Below, one piece after another: positions 41,894-54,596 of a DNA stretch of 64,000 nucleotides. How positions within the stretch are numbered: position 1 is the first letter of the stretch; each line of letters opens with the position of its first letter. The notes beneath the pieces were generated by a model. It made no database searches, was not told where the DNA came from, and saw nothing but the letters and a program-made list of their open reading frames with translations. Source of the stretch: Carnegiea gigantea (taxonomy: Eukaryota; Streptophyta; Magnoliopsida; Caryophyllales; Cactaceae); contig JAKOGI010000055.1 in NCBI GenBank assembly GCA_029747015.1, positions 1,217,501 to 1,281,500 of the forward strand, written 5' to 3'. Position numbers and translations under genes: made by a program.

Positions 41894-44800
41894 ACGACCC
41901 AGATGGAGGCGGGCTCTTCCTAGGTGAACTTTGAGCCGCAAAAGAAAAGAAAGCTACGGTTAAGTTTAGTTCCTAAATTTAGCTTACTTCTTGATTTGTA
42001 GCCAAATCTTCCATTACATGGCACGCATCTTAGGGCATTTGTTTCCTCCCGTTCGGAGCTCTTTGTGGGTGAAATAAGGGCCTACATGAAGCGACATGTA
42101 GAGTTATTATTGGTTCTTTAGTTTAGCTTGGTTCTTGATTTGTGGCTGCCGCTTTCATTACGTTGCACTTATTTTAGGTGATTTGATTTCTCCCGATGCG
42201 AGCTGCTTATGAGAGAAATTGGGTACCCAAATAAAGACACAACTAGAGTGAAGATTGGTTGTTGGTTTTGGGTTGGTTCTTGACGTATATAGCCACAACT
42301 TTCATTCCGCTACACTCATTTTAGAGCATTTGTTTCCATTAGTAGGAGCCTTTGTGAGTCAAATTAGGACTGTAAAAGAAAAGGCAACTATAGTCAAAGT
42401 TAGTTCATAAGTTCGGCTAGTTTTTTTATTTGTAGCCACACCTTTTGTTCCCTTGAACTTATTTTGGGACATTCGCTCACTTTTATAGGGAGCTCTTCTT
42501 TTGAGTGAAATCAGAGCGCCAAATGAAATCACAAATAGAGCTACTATTAGTTCTTTAGTTTGGCCTAGTTCTTGATTTGGGGCTACTGCTTTCATTCCAT
42601 TACACTTACTTTATTAGGCAATTTGATTTTAGCTGATGGGAGCTCTTTGTGGGTGAAATTGCTGCTCCAAATGAAAAGACAACCTGGGCGAAACTTAGTT
42701 TTGAGCTTTGGGTTTGTTCTTCATATATAGCCACACCTTTCATTTCATTGAACTCATTTTAGGGCATTTACTTCCATTGCAGGGAGCCTTTTGGAAGTCA
42801 AATTGGAACACGAAAAGAAAAGACAATTAGAGCTGAAGTTAGGTCATAAGTTTGGCTAGTTTCTTCATTTGTAGCCAAACATTCCGTTCCCTTGCCCCTG
42901 TTTTAAGGAATTTGTTTTCTTTTTATAGAAGCCCTTTGTGGGTAAAATTGGAGCCCCAAATGAAAAGAGAACTAGAGTTACCACATCTTTTGTTCCCTTA
43001 CACTCATTATATGGCAATTGTTTCCCCTTGGTATGAACCCCTTGCCCGTTTAATTTAAGGCGCCAATGACAAGACAACTAGAGTTAAAGTGAGCTCATGT
43101 TTGACTTAATTCTATACTTATGGCCACACATTCCATTTCATTGCATAGATTTTAGTTCAACCTGTTTCCACTTAGTGGGGGTACTTTCTGCGTGAAATTG
43201 AAAAGAGGAAGGACAACTAGAGTTAAAGTTAGTTCTTAAGTTTGGCTAGTTTATTTTCGTATAGTCATACCTTTCGTTCGCTTGCACTTGCTGTAGGCCA
43301 TTTATTTTCTCTTGGTAGGAGGTCTTCATGGGTGAAAATGGAGCCCCCAAATGAAAGCACAACAAGAGTTAAAGTTAATTCTCAAGTTTGGCTTACATCT
43401 TGATTTATAGCCATATCTTTTGCTTCCTTGCACTCGTTTTAGGATTTTTGTTTCCGCTTGGTGGAGCTCTTTGTTGTGGGTGAAGTTAGTGCCCCAAATG
43501 AGCGAATAATTAGATCCAAAGTTAGTTCATACATTCGGCATGTTTCTTTACTCGCCGCCTCCTTTTGTTCCCTTGTACTGGTTCTAGGTCGTTTGTTTTC
43601 TATCGATAAGAGCTCTTTGTGGACAAAATTGCAGTCGAAATGAGAAGAAAACTAGTTTTAAGGCTAGTTTTTTGTTTGGTTTAGTTCATTATTTATAGCC
43701 TAGTCTTTCAGTGTTTGTTTGTAGCAGTATCTATTTAGAAGAGTGAACGACTCTTCCCAGGTGAAGTTCGAGCCACAGAAGAAAAGAAAGCTACGGTTAA
43801 GTTTAGTTGCTAATTTTGGCTTACTTATTGATTCATAGCCAAACCTTTCATTACATGGCACTCATCTTAGGGCATTTGTTTCCTCCCGCTCGGAGCTCTT
43901 TGCGGGTGAAATAAGGGCCTATACGAAATGAAAAGTAGAGTCATTATTGGTTCTGTAGTTTGGCCTGGTTCTTGATTTATGGCAACCACTTTCATTACAT
44001 TGCACTTGTCTTAGGTGATTTGATTTTGCCCAATGCGAGCTATTTGTGAGAGAAATTGGGGGGCCTAAACAAAACGACAACTACAGTGAAGGTTAGTTCT
44101 TAGGCTTGGGTTGGTTCTTGATCTATATAGCCGCATCTTTCATTCCGCTGCACTCATTTTGGGGCAATTGTTTCCACTAGTAGGAGCCTTTATGAGTCAA
44201 ATTGGAACTGGAAAAGAAAAGGCAACTAGAGCTAAAGTTAGTTCATAAGTTTGGCTAGTTTCTTTATTAGTCATCACACCTTTTGTTCCCTTGAACTTAT
44301 TTCGGGACATTCGTTCGGTTTTATAGGGAGCTCTTGTTTTGAGTGAAATTAGAGCGCCAAATGAAATGATAAATAGAGCTATTATTAGCGCTTTAGTTTG
44401 GCCTAGTTCTTGATTTGGGGCTACCGCATTCATTCCATTGCACTTATTTTATTAGGCAATTTGATTTCAATCGATGGGAGCTCTCTGTGGGTGAAATTGC
44501 TGCCCTAAATGAAAAGGCAACTATAGCGAGACTTAGTTCTTTTGGGTTAGTTCTTCATATATAGCCACACCTTTCATTTCATTTAACTCATTTTAGAGCA
44601 TTTATTTCCATTGGAGGGAGCCTTTTGCAAGTCAAATTGGAACCCGAAAAGAAAAGGCAATTACAGTTAAAGCTAGATCATAAGTTTGGCTAGTTTCTTC
44701 ATTTGTAGCCACACATTCCGTTCCCTTGCCCTTGTTTTAAGGAATTTATTTTCTTTTTATGGAAGCCCTTTGTGGGGGAAATCGAAGCCCCAAATGAAAA

Positions 44801-46507
44801 GAGAACTTGAGTTATAGTTAGTTCTCATGTTCGGCTTACTTCTTTATTTATAGCCACATCTTTCGTTCTCCTGCACTCATTGTATGGCAATTGCTTCCCT
44901 TTGGTACGAACCCCTTACCGGTGAAATTTAAGCCCCAATGGAAAGATAACGAGAGTTAAGGTGAGCTCCTATGTTTGACTTAGTTCTATACTTATGGCCA
45001 CACATTCCGTTTCATTGCGCAGATTTCAGGGCAACTTGTTTCCACGTGGCGAGAGTACTTTCTATGTGAAATTGGAACCCTCCAGGGAAAGATAACTAGA
45101 GTTAAAGTTAGTTCTTAAGTTTGGCAAGTTTATTTATCTATAGTCACACCTTTCGTTCACTTGCACTTATTGTAGGGCATTTATTTTCTCTTGGTAGGAG
45201 GTCTTCAAGGGTGAAAATGGAGCCCCCAAATGAAAGCACAACTAGAGTTAAAGTTAGTTCTCAAGTTTGGCTTACGTCTTGATTTGTAGCCATATCTTTT
45301 GTTTCCTTCCACTTGTTTTAGGATATTTGTTTCCGCTTGGTAGAGCTCTTTGTTGTGGGTGAAGTTATTGCCCCAAATGAGCGAATAATTAGATTCAAAG
45401 TTAGTTCATACATTCGGCCTGTTACTTTACTCGCCACCACCTTTTGGTCCCTTATACTGGTTCTAAGTTGTTTGTTTTCTCTTGATAAGAGCTCTTTGTG
45501 GAAAAAATTACTGTCAAAACGAGAAGAAAACTAGTTTTAAAGCTAGTTTTATGTTTGGTTTAGTTCATTATTTATAGCCTGGTCTATCGGTGTTTATTTG
45601 TAGCCATATCTATTTAGAAGAGTGAACGACCCATATGGGGGCGGGCTCTTCCCAGGTGAAGTTTAAGCCGCAAAAGAAAAGAGCTTCTAAATTTATCTTC
45701 CTTCTTGATTTGTAGCCAAACATTTCATTACATGGCACTCATCTTAGGGCATTTATCTCCTCACACTCGGGGCTCTTTGTGGCTATAGTGAGGGCCTACA
45801 TGAAAAGAAAAGCAGAGTTGTTACTGATTCTTTAGTTTGGCCTAGTTCTTGATTTGTGGCCACCGCTTTCATTACGTTGCACTTGTTTTAGGTCACTTGA
45901 TTTCGCCCGATGCGAGCTACTTATGAGAGAAATTGGCGGGCCTAAATAAAAAGGCAACTAGAGTGAAGGTTAGTTGTTAGGTTTGGGTTGGTTCTTGATC
46001 TATATAGCCACATCTTTCATTCCGTTGCACTCATTTTATAGCATTCGTTTCCACTGGTAGGATCCTTTGTGAGTCAAAATTGGAACCGGAAAAGAAAAGG
46101 CAATTAGAGTTAAAGTTAATTCATAAGTTTGGCTAGTTTCTTTGTTCGTAGCCACACCTTTTATTCCCTTGAACTTATTTTGGGACATTCTTTCACTTTT
46201 AGAGGGAGCCCTTGTTTTGATGAAATTAGAGCACTAAATGAAATGATAAATGGAGCTATTATTAGATCTTTAGTTTGGCCTAGTTCCTGATTTGGGGCTA
46301 CCGCTTTCATTCCACTGCACTTATTTTATTAGGCAATTTGATTTCGGTCGATGGGAGCTCTTTGTGGGCGAAATTGCTGCTCCAAATGAAAAGGCAACTT
46401 GAGCGAAACTTAGTTCTTAACTTTGGGTTAGTTCTTCATATATAGCCACCCCTTTCATTTCATTGAACTCATTTTAGAGCATTTTCTTCCATTGGAGGGA
46501 GCCTTTT
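41894..46507. repeat. Satellite block S5, longest run: two full 13-monomer higher-order repeats
   Basis: Monomer marks (TAGCC or variants) were read at 41999, 42143, 42290, 42433, 42579, 42728, 42872, 42978, 43121, 43262, 43408, 43552 and 43696, and monomer a recurs at 43836 and again at 45713. The steps are about 144 bases; the step 42872-42978 is short because monomer h lacks about 38 bases here. Full period 1,877 bases from 43836 to 45713. Different monomers share only scattered words, while equal types in the two periods are nearly identical. This is the hallmark of a higher-order satellite. No gene. Confidence 0.94.
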
Positions 46508-47630
46508 TGATGTAGATGTGGGTGGTAAGTGAACCAAATCAACTCAAACTCAAACTAAACAAGAATCAATCAAAGAAAAGTGAATATGGTGGAAGATAGT
46601 TTGAGATGGTTTGAAGAATAATAACAAAAAGAACAAGGATAAACAAGACCTTGTAATTAAGATAATCCTTCACGGAGCCACTCAATGACTTGATCTTGGG
46701 CTAATTCTCTTGTCTTAACCAAGGAATCACTCCAATTGGAAAAGGAAGAGAACCTAGAACACCACTTGAATGAGCCAAATTCAAGATATAGAACTAGGAA
46801 TTTTGAGACACAAATGAGAATCACTCTCAAAGGTGCTTGTATTACTTTGGAAATCTCTTACAATCGCTGAATGATTAGCTTCACATGCCCCTCCCCTTTT
46901 ATAGACTCAGCAAAAGACAATCAAAGACTCAAATAACTCCTAACAATTAAAACTAGCTAATGAATAGTCTAAGAAAAATAAAAAGACACATCATAAAAGG
47001 GGGTGGGGGAGGTTACAAGGAATATTCTAGGATTTTTTGCAGCTGATTACATCAATCTAGAAGCATCTAAAACGTGCACAATATCAGCCACACAAGTATA
47101 TGTAACCGAAGACTCTTCATATTCCCAGCATTAATCCTTGCAACTGCCTCAAATTCAACAGAGCATAACTTCCCGAATACTCGGCCAAATCACGCGTTCT
47201 TGGGCTTGTTAGAAAGCCCTGGAAGTCTATTTTCCAGAATGGGCTCATGTGCTCAATTTGGATAAGCGGTTTGGAAGTTATGGCCCAAACAATGCACCTA
47301 TCTCAGACTGGACTGGATCAGCACAACGTATCTTTGAGTGATATTTTGCCCCATCAAATGATGTCCAAATTAAATAAAATTGGGCTTATTTTAAAGCTGA
47401 CATCTTAAGCTTCAAAACCATGTGGAGCCTCAAGTTGTGGGTCCACGTTAGTTAGGCCAAAAGTGCACACAAAAATCGGGAAATTTCTGGATGAAGGCGG
47501 CACTACCTCTTCGGGCATGAACGCCAATTTCCGGCAAAGTTTGGCAACTTCCTTGGCCTCTTGAAGCTTGAGTGAATCCTCCTTGGGCTGAGCTTGATGG
47601 TCCTTGGGCTTCTCACGATGGTCTCCATCA
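46508..47630 (-). repeat. Element F 3' LTR (1,123 bp)
   Basis: Starts TGATGTAGATGTGGG and ends CTCCATCA on the plus strand. Overlaps the coding tail at 47405-47630. Confidence 0.95.
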
Positions 47631-49234
47631 TTTCCCCCGGGTAAGTGAAAGTTTGCCCTCAAACTAGGAAGGGGCTCATCATCGAAATAGGGGCTAAGAT
47701 CGGAGACATTGAAGGTAGCCGAAACTCCATAATCTCCATGTATATCAACCTTGTATGCATTGGGCCCAACCTTCTCAAGGATTTCAAATGGACCATCGGA
47801 TCGTGGCAGCAACTTAGATTTTCTCTTTGAAGGGAAACGCTCCTTCCTCATGTGAATCCATACCAAATCTCCTGGTTGAAAATGTACCTCCTTGCGATGC
47901 CTGTTGGCGCTTTGCATGGCTCTTTCATTAGCCTTGGCAATGTTATCTCTAACTCTTGCATGAAGATCTTGGATCTCCTTGGCTCTTTTTTCAGCTTCCC
48001 AACTAAATGTTGTGGGAGTTGGAATGGGAACAAGATCCAAGGGACTCTTGGGATTGTAGCCATACACAACTTGAAATGGAGAGAGTTGGGTCGACTTACT
48101 AGGCACTCGATTGAATGCAACCTCGGCATGTGGTAGCAACTCATCCCAATTCTTCAAATGCTTCTTCACTAGGACTCGAAGTAAGGTACCCAAAGTCCTA
48201 TTAGTGTCTTCAGTTTGGCCATCAGTTTGGGGATGACAAGTAGTGCTAAACTTGAGTTGAGTACCCAATTTGCGCCATAGAGTTAGCCAAAAATGACTAA
48301 GAAACTTGGAGTCCCGATCAGATCCCATGCTCTTTGGAATGCCATGTAGTCTCACAATCTCCTTGAAGTAAAGATTAGCCACTTGAGTAGCATCATTAGT
48401 GGTGTGGCAAGGGATGAAATGTGCCATCTTGGAGAATCGATCCACAACCACCAAAATGGAGTCTTTGTTCCTTTGGGTTCTAGGCAAACCCGTGATAAAA
48501 TCCAGGCTAATATCTTCCCAAGGGGCTTGAGGAATGTGGAGTGGAGAATACAATCCTCGGGGCAAAGAATGGCTCTTAGCCATTTGACAAGTAGAACATC
48601 TTTTGATGAAATGCTCTACATCTCTTGACATCTTAGGCCAATAGTAGTGTTCCTTCAACATTGATCTAGTCTTCTCAACCCCAAAATGGCCAGCTAGGGC
48701 TCCTCCATGCAGCTCTTGGATAAGCAGTTCACGAAATCCACATTGAGGTATACAAAGGCGTGAACCTTTGAATAGGAACCCATCTTCTAAGTGGAACAAC
48801 CCATGGGGGTTTTTAAGACACTTCTCAAAAATGTCCTTGAAATCATCATCTTTTGGGTACAAATCTTTAACAACTTCAAACCCAAGTACTTTAGTACTCA
48901 AAGTGGAGAGTAATAAGTACCTTCTTGACAATGCATCAGCTCCTTTGTTGAGAATACCCGCCTTATGTTGGATAGTGAAGTGGAAGGACTGAAGATACTC
49001 TACCCATTTAGCATGTCTAGGGTTGAGCTTGTGTTGTCCTTGAATGTATTTGAGAGCTTCATGGTCGGAATGAAGGATGAACTCACCTCCAACTAAGTAA
49101 TGACGCCATTGCTCCAATGCTCTAATGATTGCATAAAACTCCTTGTCATAGGTGGAGTACTTCTTCTTGGCATCGTTGAGCTTCTCACTAAAAAAAGGCA
49201 ATGGGTCTCCTCTCTTGAGATAGGACAGCTCCAA
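47405..49234 (-). pseudogene. gag-pol: Element F RNase H end, integrase and LTR-encoded tail, 609 codons open
   Basis: Longest undamaged integrase-to-tail frame. The first dozen residues are out of frame; the real sequence begins at [32 protein letters not shown] belongs to RNase H. Integrase: HGGALAGHFGVEKTRSM...[26 protein letters not shown] and DGQTEDTNRTLG keep the zinc ligands and all three catalytic acids. The C-terminal domain (QPGDLVWIHMRKERF, FNVSDLSPYFDDEP) runs into SLRANFHLPGGNDG, then 75 codons inside the LTR, ending APHGFEA. Confidence 0.92.
47631..47641 (-). other. Element F polypurine tract
   Basis: CCCGGGGGAAA on the minus strand next to TGATGG. Confidence 0.85.
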
Positions 49235-49787
49235 TTCCTACCCCGGATGCATCACATTCTACTTCAAAGACTTTGGTAAAATCAGGCAAGGCTAGAACGG
49301 GGGAACTAGTGAGCTTCTTCTTGATCTCTTCAAAGGCTTGTTGTGCTTGCTCATTCCATGAAAACTCTTTGCCTTTAATTACCTCGGTCATAGGAGCCCC
49401 GATAGTGCTGAAATTTCTAATGAACCTCCGGTAAAATGAGGCTAGGCCATGAAAACTCCTTACTTGAGTGACGGATGTAGGAGTTGGCCTCTCTTGAATA
49501 GCCTTGATCTTGCTTTCATCAACTTGGAGGCCTTGGGCGGAAACAATGAAACCCAAGAATACCACTTGAGGAGTGAAGAAAAAGCATTTCTCCATATTGC
49601 CATAAAGTTGTTCTTGTGAAAGAATCTCCAAAACTTGTTGCAAATGCTTGGCATGCTCCTCCTCGGTCTTGCTATAGACCAAGATATCATCAAAGTAAAC
49701 GACAACACAAGTTCCAATGAGGGGCTTGAGAACTTGGGTCATGAGTCTCATAAAAGTGCTCGGGGCATTAGTAAGCCCGAATGGCAT
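49188..49787 (-). pseudogene. gag-pol: Element F RT palm/thumb and RNase H start
   Basis: Open from [18 protein letters not shown] with [11 protein letters not shown] and [18 protein letters not shown]. It ends at PIAFF, where one extra A in an A run near 49190 shifts the frame. The upstream break is a 1-nt deletion near 49848. Confidence 0.9.
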
Positions 49788-50851
49788 TACAAGCCACTCA
49801 TATAAACCTCCTTTAGTCTTAAAGGCGGTTTTCCATTCATCACCTTCAAAATACGAATCTGATAATAGCCACTTCTAAGATCAATCTTAGAAAAGATAGC
49901 GGCTCCATGTAATTCATCCAATAGATCTTCCAATCGGGGGATAGGAAACCGGTACTTGATAGTGATCTTGTTTATTGCCCGGCTATCAACACACATACGC
50001 ATGCTACCATCCTTCTTAGGAACAAGGAGGGCGGGCACGGCACATGGGCTTAGACTTTCCCGAATTAAAACCTTGGACAAGAGATCATCCACTTGTCTTT
50101 GGACTTCTTGAGTTTCGCTTGGAGACATCCGGTATGCCGGCTTGTTTGGAAGTACGGATCCGGGAACGAGGTCTATCTTGTGTTGGATAGTTCTTGGAGG
50201 GGGAAGGCCATGTGGAATTTCTTGTGGAAAAACATGGTGATAGGCTTGTAGAAGAGGGGTGAGTAGTGGATGTGAGGGAGATGATGGCTTAGACTCTTCT
50301 TGTAAAAGTATCAAGTCTTTAAAAGACTCATACTCATGGTGCTCAGATTTGGGAAGAGTAGTAAAGAAGACTTCCAAATGAGGATTGTCTTTTGGCTTAG
50401 AGGGGGAAGGACTTTTGAGAGGGGTAAGAGTGTTTTTCTTACGGTCCTTGAGAAAAGAGTAAGTGTTCATCCGGCCATCATGGATGACACTTCTATCAAA
50501 AAGCCATGGTCTACCCAATAATATATGGCAAGCATCCATGGGGACTATATCACACAAAATCTCATCTTTATAGTTTTTCCCAATTGAAAAAGAAACAAGA
50601 CAACGGTGAGTAATTTGCAAACCTTTGCCTTGATTCAACCATTGTATGGTGTAGGGATTTGGACGAGGAGAGACTTGCAGCTTGAGTTTTTCCACCATAG
50701 TCTTTGAGGCAACGTTAGCACAACTACCTCCATCAATGATAAGGGAACAAACCTTGTCTCCTACGGTACACCTGGTGTGAAAAATGGCTTCTCTTTGCTC
50801 CATGTCCTTTTGAGTGGCAATTCCACTCAAGGCCCGGCGGATAACAAGCAA
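49787..50851 (-). pseudogene. gag-pol: Element F protease and RT fingers
   Basis: From [20 protein letters not shown] through [12 protein letters not shown] (intact DGG protease site), [11 protein letters not shown] and [19 protein letters not shown] to [14 protein letters not shown] base missing from the A run near 49848 then gives the false tail [12 protein letters not shown]. Confidence 0.9.
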
Positions 50852-51942
50852 CTCTCCTTCATCGGGGCCTCCTCAACTTCTTCCAAACTTCCTTCTTCAA
50901 AGTGCTCTCCTTCTTCTTCATCATAGGCATGTTCATCACATGCTTCTTGGTACTCCACTAGGGAAACAATCCTCCTGTTTGGACACTCAGATGCATAGTG
51001 TCCCATGCCTTGACACCGAAAGCAACGAACCTTGTCCTTTGATTTGGGCTCTTGTGTGGAGGGTTTTGGACGGGTTGGAGTGGTGTTTTTGGTTTGTGGA
51101 GGTGGGGGATTTTGTGGACGAGGAGGGTAGTACGGAGGCTTTTGTGTGGGGTAAGGACGAGAGAGAGGCTTGGAAAGGACACTCTTTCCCTTTGATTTCT
51201 TTTGTTGCTCTACCTTGTAGGCTAGAGAACTCAAGTCATCTAGGGATGAATAGGGTGGCAACTCAATTACATGAGCAATGGACTCATCAAGACCGGTCAA
51301 GTATCTTACCAAGGTTTGTGAGTCGTCTTCTCTCAAATCGCATTTGAGTAGGAGTTGTTCAAACTCCCGAGTGAATTCTTCCACACTCTTGGATCCTTGC
51401 TTGAGTCGATGGAGCTTGAGATAATTGTCTTGCACATAGTGAGATGGAAGAAACTTGGCCTTGAGTTTTTCTTTCATTTTGGCCCAAGTTCTGATTTTCC
51501 CTTTCCCGTTTCTTGCTCTTTTCGCTCCAAGGTTAGCCCACCAGATTGAAGCATATTTTCTGAGTTTAATGGCTACAAGCTTTACCTTCTTATCTTCCGG
51601 GATGTCCTCATATTCAAAGATCCTCTCAATGGTGTGCAACCAATCGAGAAATAAGTCCGGATCAAGTTGGCCTTCAAATTCGGGGATGTCAATTCGGACA
51701 CCACCAATATTTTCTCCTTGCCTTCGTCTCCTTGGGGGTTCCTCATCACTTGAATTGGCATGGGAGTGATGGACTTCCTCTTCAGATTCAACCACCGGTT
51801 CATGAGGATGAGAGGGAGTGGGGCTATGAACCCACCTTCTTTTCTCCTCCAAAATTTGCCCAAGTTGAGTTCGAAGATAAGTGAGTTGTGCTTCTAACTC
51901 TTCCACACGTGCTTGGTCGCTTCTTGTGGACTTTGTAGACAT
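50827..51942 (-). pseudogene. gag-pol: Element F gag with intact zinc knuckle; frame lost after knuckle
   Basis: Start MSTKSTRSDQ at 51942, chosen because A, B and G begin there; the same frame is open further upstream through the leader to 52317. The gag core (IPEFEGQLDPDLFLDWL, YASIWWANLG, EEFTREFEQLLLKCD) and CFRCQGMGHYASEC are intact. A 1-nt deletion near 50869 (GGGGCCTCC where A has GGGGCCTTCC) shifts the end to a false [13 protein letters not shown]. Confidence 0.92.
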
Positions 51943-51982
51943 GTTGGAGATGCGTTGAAGGAAGAATAGGCAGCAGGGAAAG

Positions 51983-52163
51983 CGGCACGGTCGTGCAAGG
52001 GGGCACGGGCAGGCCGTGCTATGCTTCGACTTGAAGAAATGCAGAAAATTACCGTGGCACGGTCGTGCTTGGTGGCACGGGGGCACCGTGCTGCGTCTCG
52101 ACTTGAAGATTTCTGGAAAAATGATATGGCACGGTCGTGTATGGTGGCACGGGGGCACCGTGC
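51983..52163 (-). repeat. Element F leader inverted-repeat array (3 units)
   Basis: Units near 51983, 52055 and 52128. The second arms read GGCACGGGCAGGCCGTGC, GGCACGGGGGCACCGTGC and GGCACGGGGGCACCGTGC. Less decayed than in A. Confidence 0.9.
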
Positions 52164-52273
52164 TGCTTCTCTGGTCTTCAAGACTTCGGATTGCCGGTTT
52201 GTGCCTCTTTTTTTTTTTGTATTTTGGCTTTTTGGGATGTGTTTGGGTATGATGTGGGTCACTTAAAAGCCTT

Positions 52274-52285
52274 GCTCTGATACCA
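52274..52285 (-). other. Element F primer binding site, tRNA-iMet
   Basis: TGGTATCAGAGC on the minus strand. Confidence 0.9.
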
Positions 52286-52287
52286 AT

Positions 52288-53444
52288 TGATGTAGATGTG
52301 GGTGGTAAGTGAACCAAATCAACTCAAACTCAAACTAAACAAGAATCAACCAAAGAAAAGTGAATATGGTGGAAGATAGTTTGAGATGGTTTGAAGAATA
52401 ATAACAAAAAGAACAACGATAAACAAGACCTTGTAATTAAGATAATCCTTCACGAAGCCACTCAATGACTTGATCTTGGGCTAATTCTCTTGTCTTAACC
52501 AAGGAATCACTCCAATTGGAAAAGGAAGGGAACCTAGAACACCACTTGAATGAGCCAAATTCAAGATATAGAACTAGGAATTTTGAGACACAAATGAGAA
52601 TCACTCTCAAAGGTGCTTGTATTACTTTGGAAAATCTCTTACAATGCTGAATTGATTAGCTTCACATGCCCCTCCCCTTTTATAGACTCAGCAAAAGACA
52701 ATCAAAAGACTCAAATAACTCCTAACAATTAAAACTAGCTAATGAAAAATCTAAGAAAAATGAAAAGACACATCATAAAAGGGGGTGGGGGAGGTTACAA
52801 GGAATATTCTAGGATTTTTGCAGCTGATTACATCAATCTAGAAGCATCTGAAACGTGCACAATATCAGCCACACAAATATATGTAACCTAAGACTCTTCA
52901 TATTCCCAGCATTAATCCTTGCAACTGCTTCAACTTCAACAGAGCATAACTTCCAGAATACTCGGCCAAATCACGCGTTCTTGGGCTTGTTAGAAAGCCC
53001 TGGAAGTCTATTTTCCAGAATGGCTCATTTGCTCAATTTGGATAAGCGGTTTGAAAGTTATGGCCCAAACAATGCACCTATCTCAGACTGGACTGGATCA
53101 GCACAACGTATATTTGAGTGATATTTTGCCCAATCAAATGATGTCCAAATTAAACAAACTTGGGCTTATTTGAAAGCTGAAATCTTAAGCTTCAAAACCA
53201 TGTGGAGCCTCAAGTTGTGGGTCCACGTTAGGTAGGCCAAAAGTGCACACAAAAATCGGGAAATTTCTGGATGAAGGCGGCACTACCTCTTCGGGCATGA
53301 ACGCCAATTTCCGGCACTACCTCTTCGGGCATGAACGCCAATTTCCGGCAAAGTTTGGCAACTTCCTTGACCTCTTGAAGCTTGAGTGAATCCTCCTTGG
53401 GCTGAGCTTGATGGTCCTTGGGCTTCTCACGATGGTCTCCATCA
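52288..53444 (-). repeat. Element F 5' LTR (1,157 bp, with 34-bp duplication)
   Basis: Longer than its partner because CACTACCTCTTCGGGCATGA plus the next 14 bases occur twice in tandem (53281-53314 and 53315-53348). The duplication is absent from the 3' LTR, so it arose after insertion. TATAAAA at 52678-52684, minus strand. Confidence 0.95.
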
Positions 53445-54596
53445 CTTTTGCAATTCAAATTGGAACCCGAAAAGAAAAGACTATTAGAGTTGAAGTTAGA
53501 TCATAAGTTTGGCTAGTTTCTTCATTTGTAGCCACACATTCCGTTCCCTTGCCCTTGTTTTAAGGAATTTAATTTCTTTTTATGAAAGCCCTTTGTGGGT
53601 GAAATTGGAGCCCCAAATGAAGAGAGAACTAGAGCTATATTTGATTCACATGTCCGGCTTACTTCTTGATTTATAGCCACATCTTTCGTTCTCTTGCACT
53701 CATTACATGGCTATTGTTTCCCCTCGCTGTGAATTCTGGTGAAATTTAAGCCCTAATGAAAAGACGACTAGAGTTGAAGTGAGCTCCTATGTTTGACTTA
53801 ATTCTATACTTATGGCCACATGTTCCGTTTCATTGCACAGATTTTAGTTCAACCTATTCCCACTTGGCGGGAGTACTTTCTGCATGAAATTGGAACCCTC
53901 AAAGGAAAGACAACTAGAGTTAAAGTTAGTTCTTAAGTTTGGCAAGTTTATTTATCTATAGTCACACCTTTTGTTCGCTTGCACTTGTTGCAGGGTAAAT
54001 ATTTTCTCTTGGTAGGAGGTCTTTATGGGTGATGGAGCCCCAAAATGAAAGCACAACTAGAGTTAAAGTTAGTTCTCAAGTTTGGCTTACATCTTGATTT
54101 GTAGCCATATCTTTTGTTTCCTTGCACTTGTTTAAGGATATTTGTTTCCGCTTGGTGGAGGCCTTTGCATGGCTGAAGTTAGTGCCCTAAATGAGCAAAT
54201 AATTAGATTTAAAGTTAGTTCCTACATTCAGCTTGTTTCTTTACTCGACACCACCTTTTGTTCCCTTATACTGCTTCTAGGTCATTTGTTTTCTCTTGAT
54301 AAGAGCTCTTTGTGGAAAAAATTACCGTCGAAATGAGAAGAAAACTAGTTTTACAGCTAGCTTTATGTTTGGTTTAGTTCATTATTTATAGCCTAGTCTT
54401 TCAGTGTTTGTTTGTGGCCGTATCTATCTAGAAAAGTGAAAGACCCATATGGAGGCGGGCTCTTCCCAGGTGAAGTTTGAGCTGCAAAAGAAAAGAAAGC
54501 TACGGTAAAGTTTAGCTCCTTAATTTAGCTCACTTCTTGATTTGTAGCCAAGCATTTCATTACATGGCACTCATCCTAGGGCATTTGTCTCCTCCC
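53445..54596. repeat. Satellite block S6
   Basis: Resumes in monomer f after element F and runs through g to m into monomer a, ending CATTTGTCTCCTCCC at element G. Several monomers carry small deletions (near 53728 and 54033). No gene. Confidence 0.92.

Larger units (their letters stand above)
46508..53444 (-). mobile_element. Element F: family-1 LTR retrotransposon, 6,937 bp
   Basis: Flanked by CTTTT (46503-46507 and 53445-53449), at the same base of monomer f as element C. LTRs belong with those of A. Three 1-nt frameshifts split the polyprotein into four frames and otherwise it is nearly complete. Confidence 0.97.
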
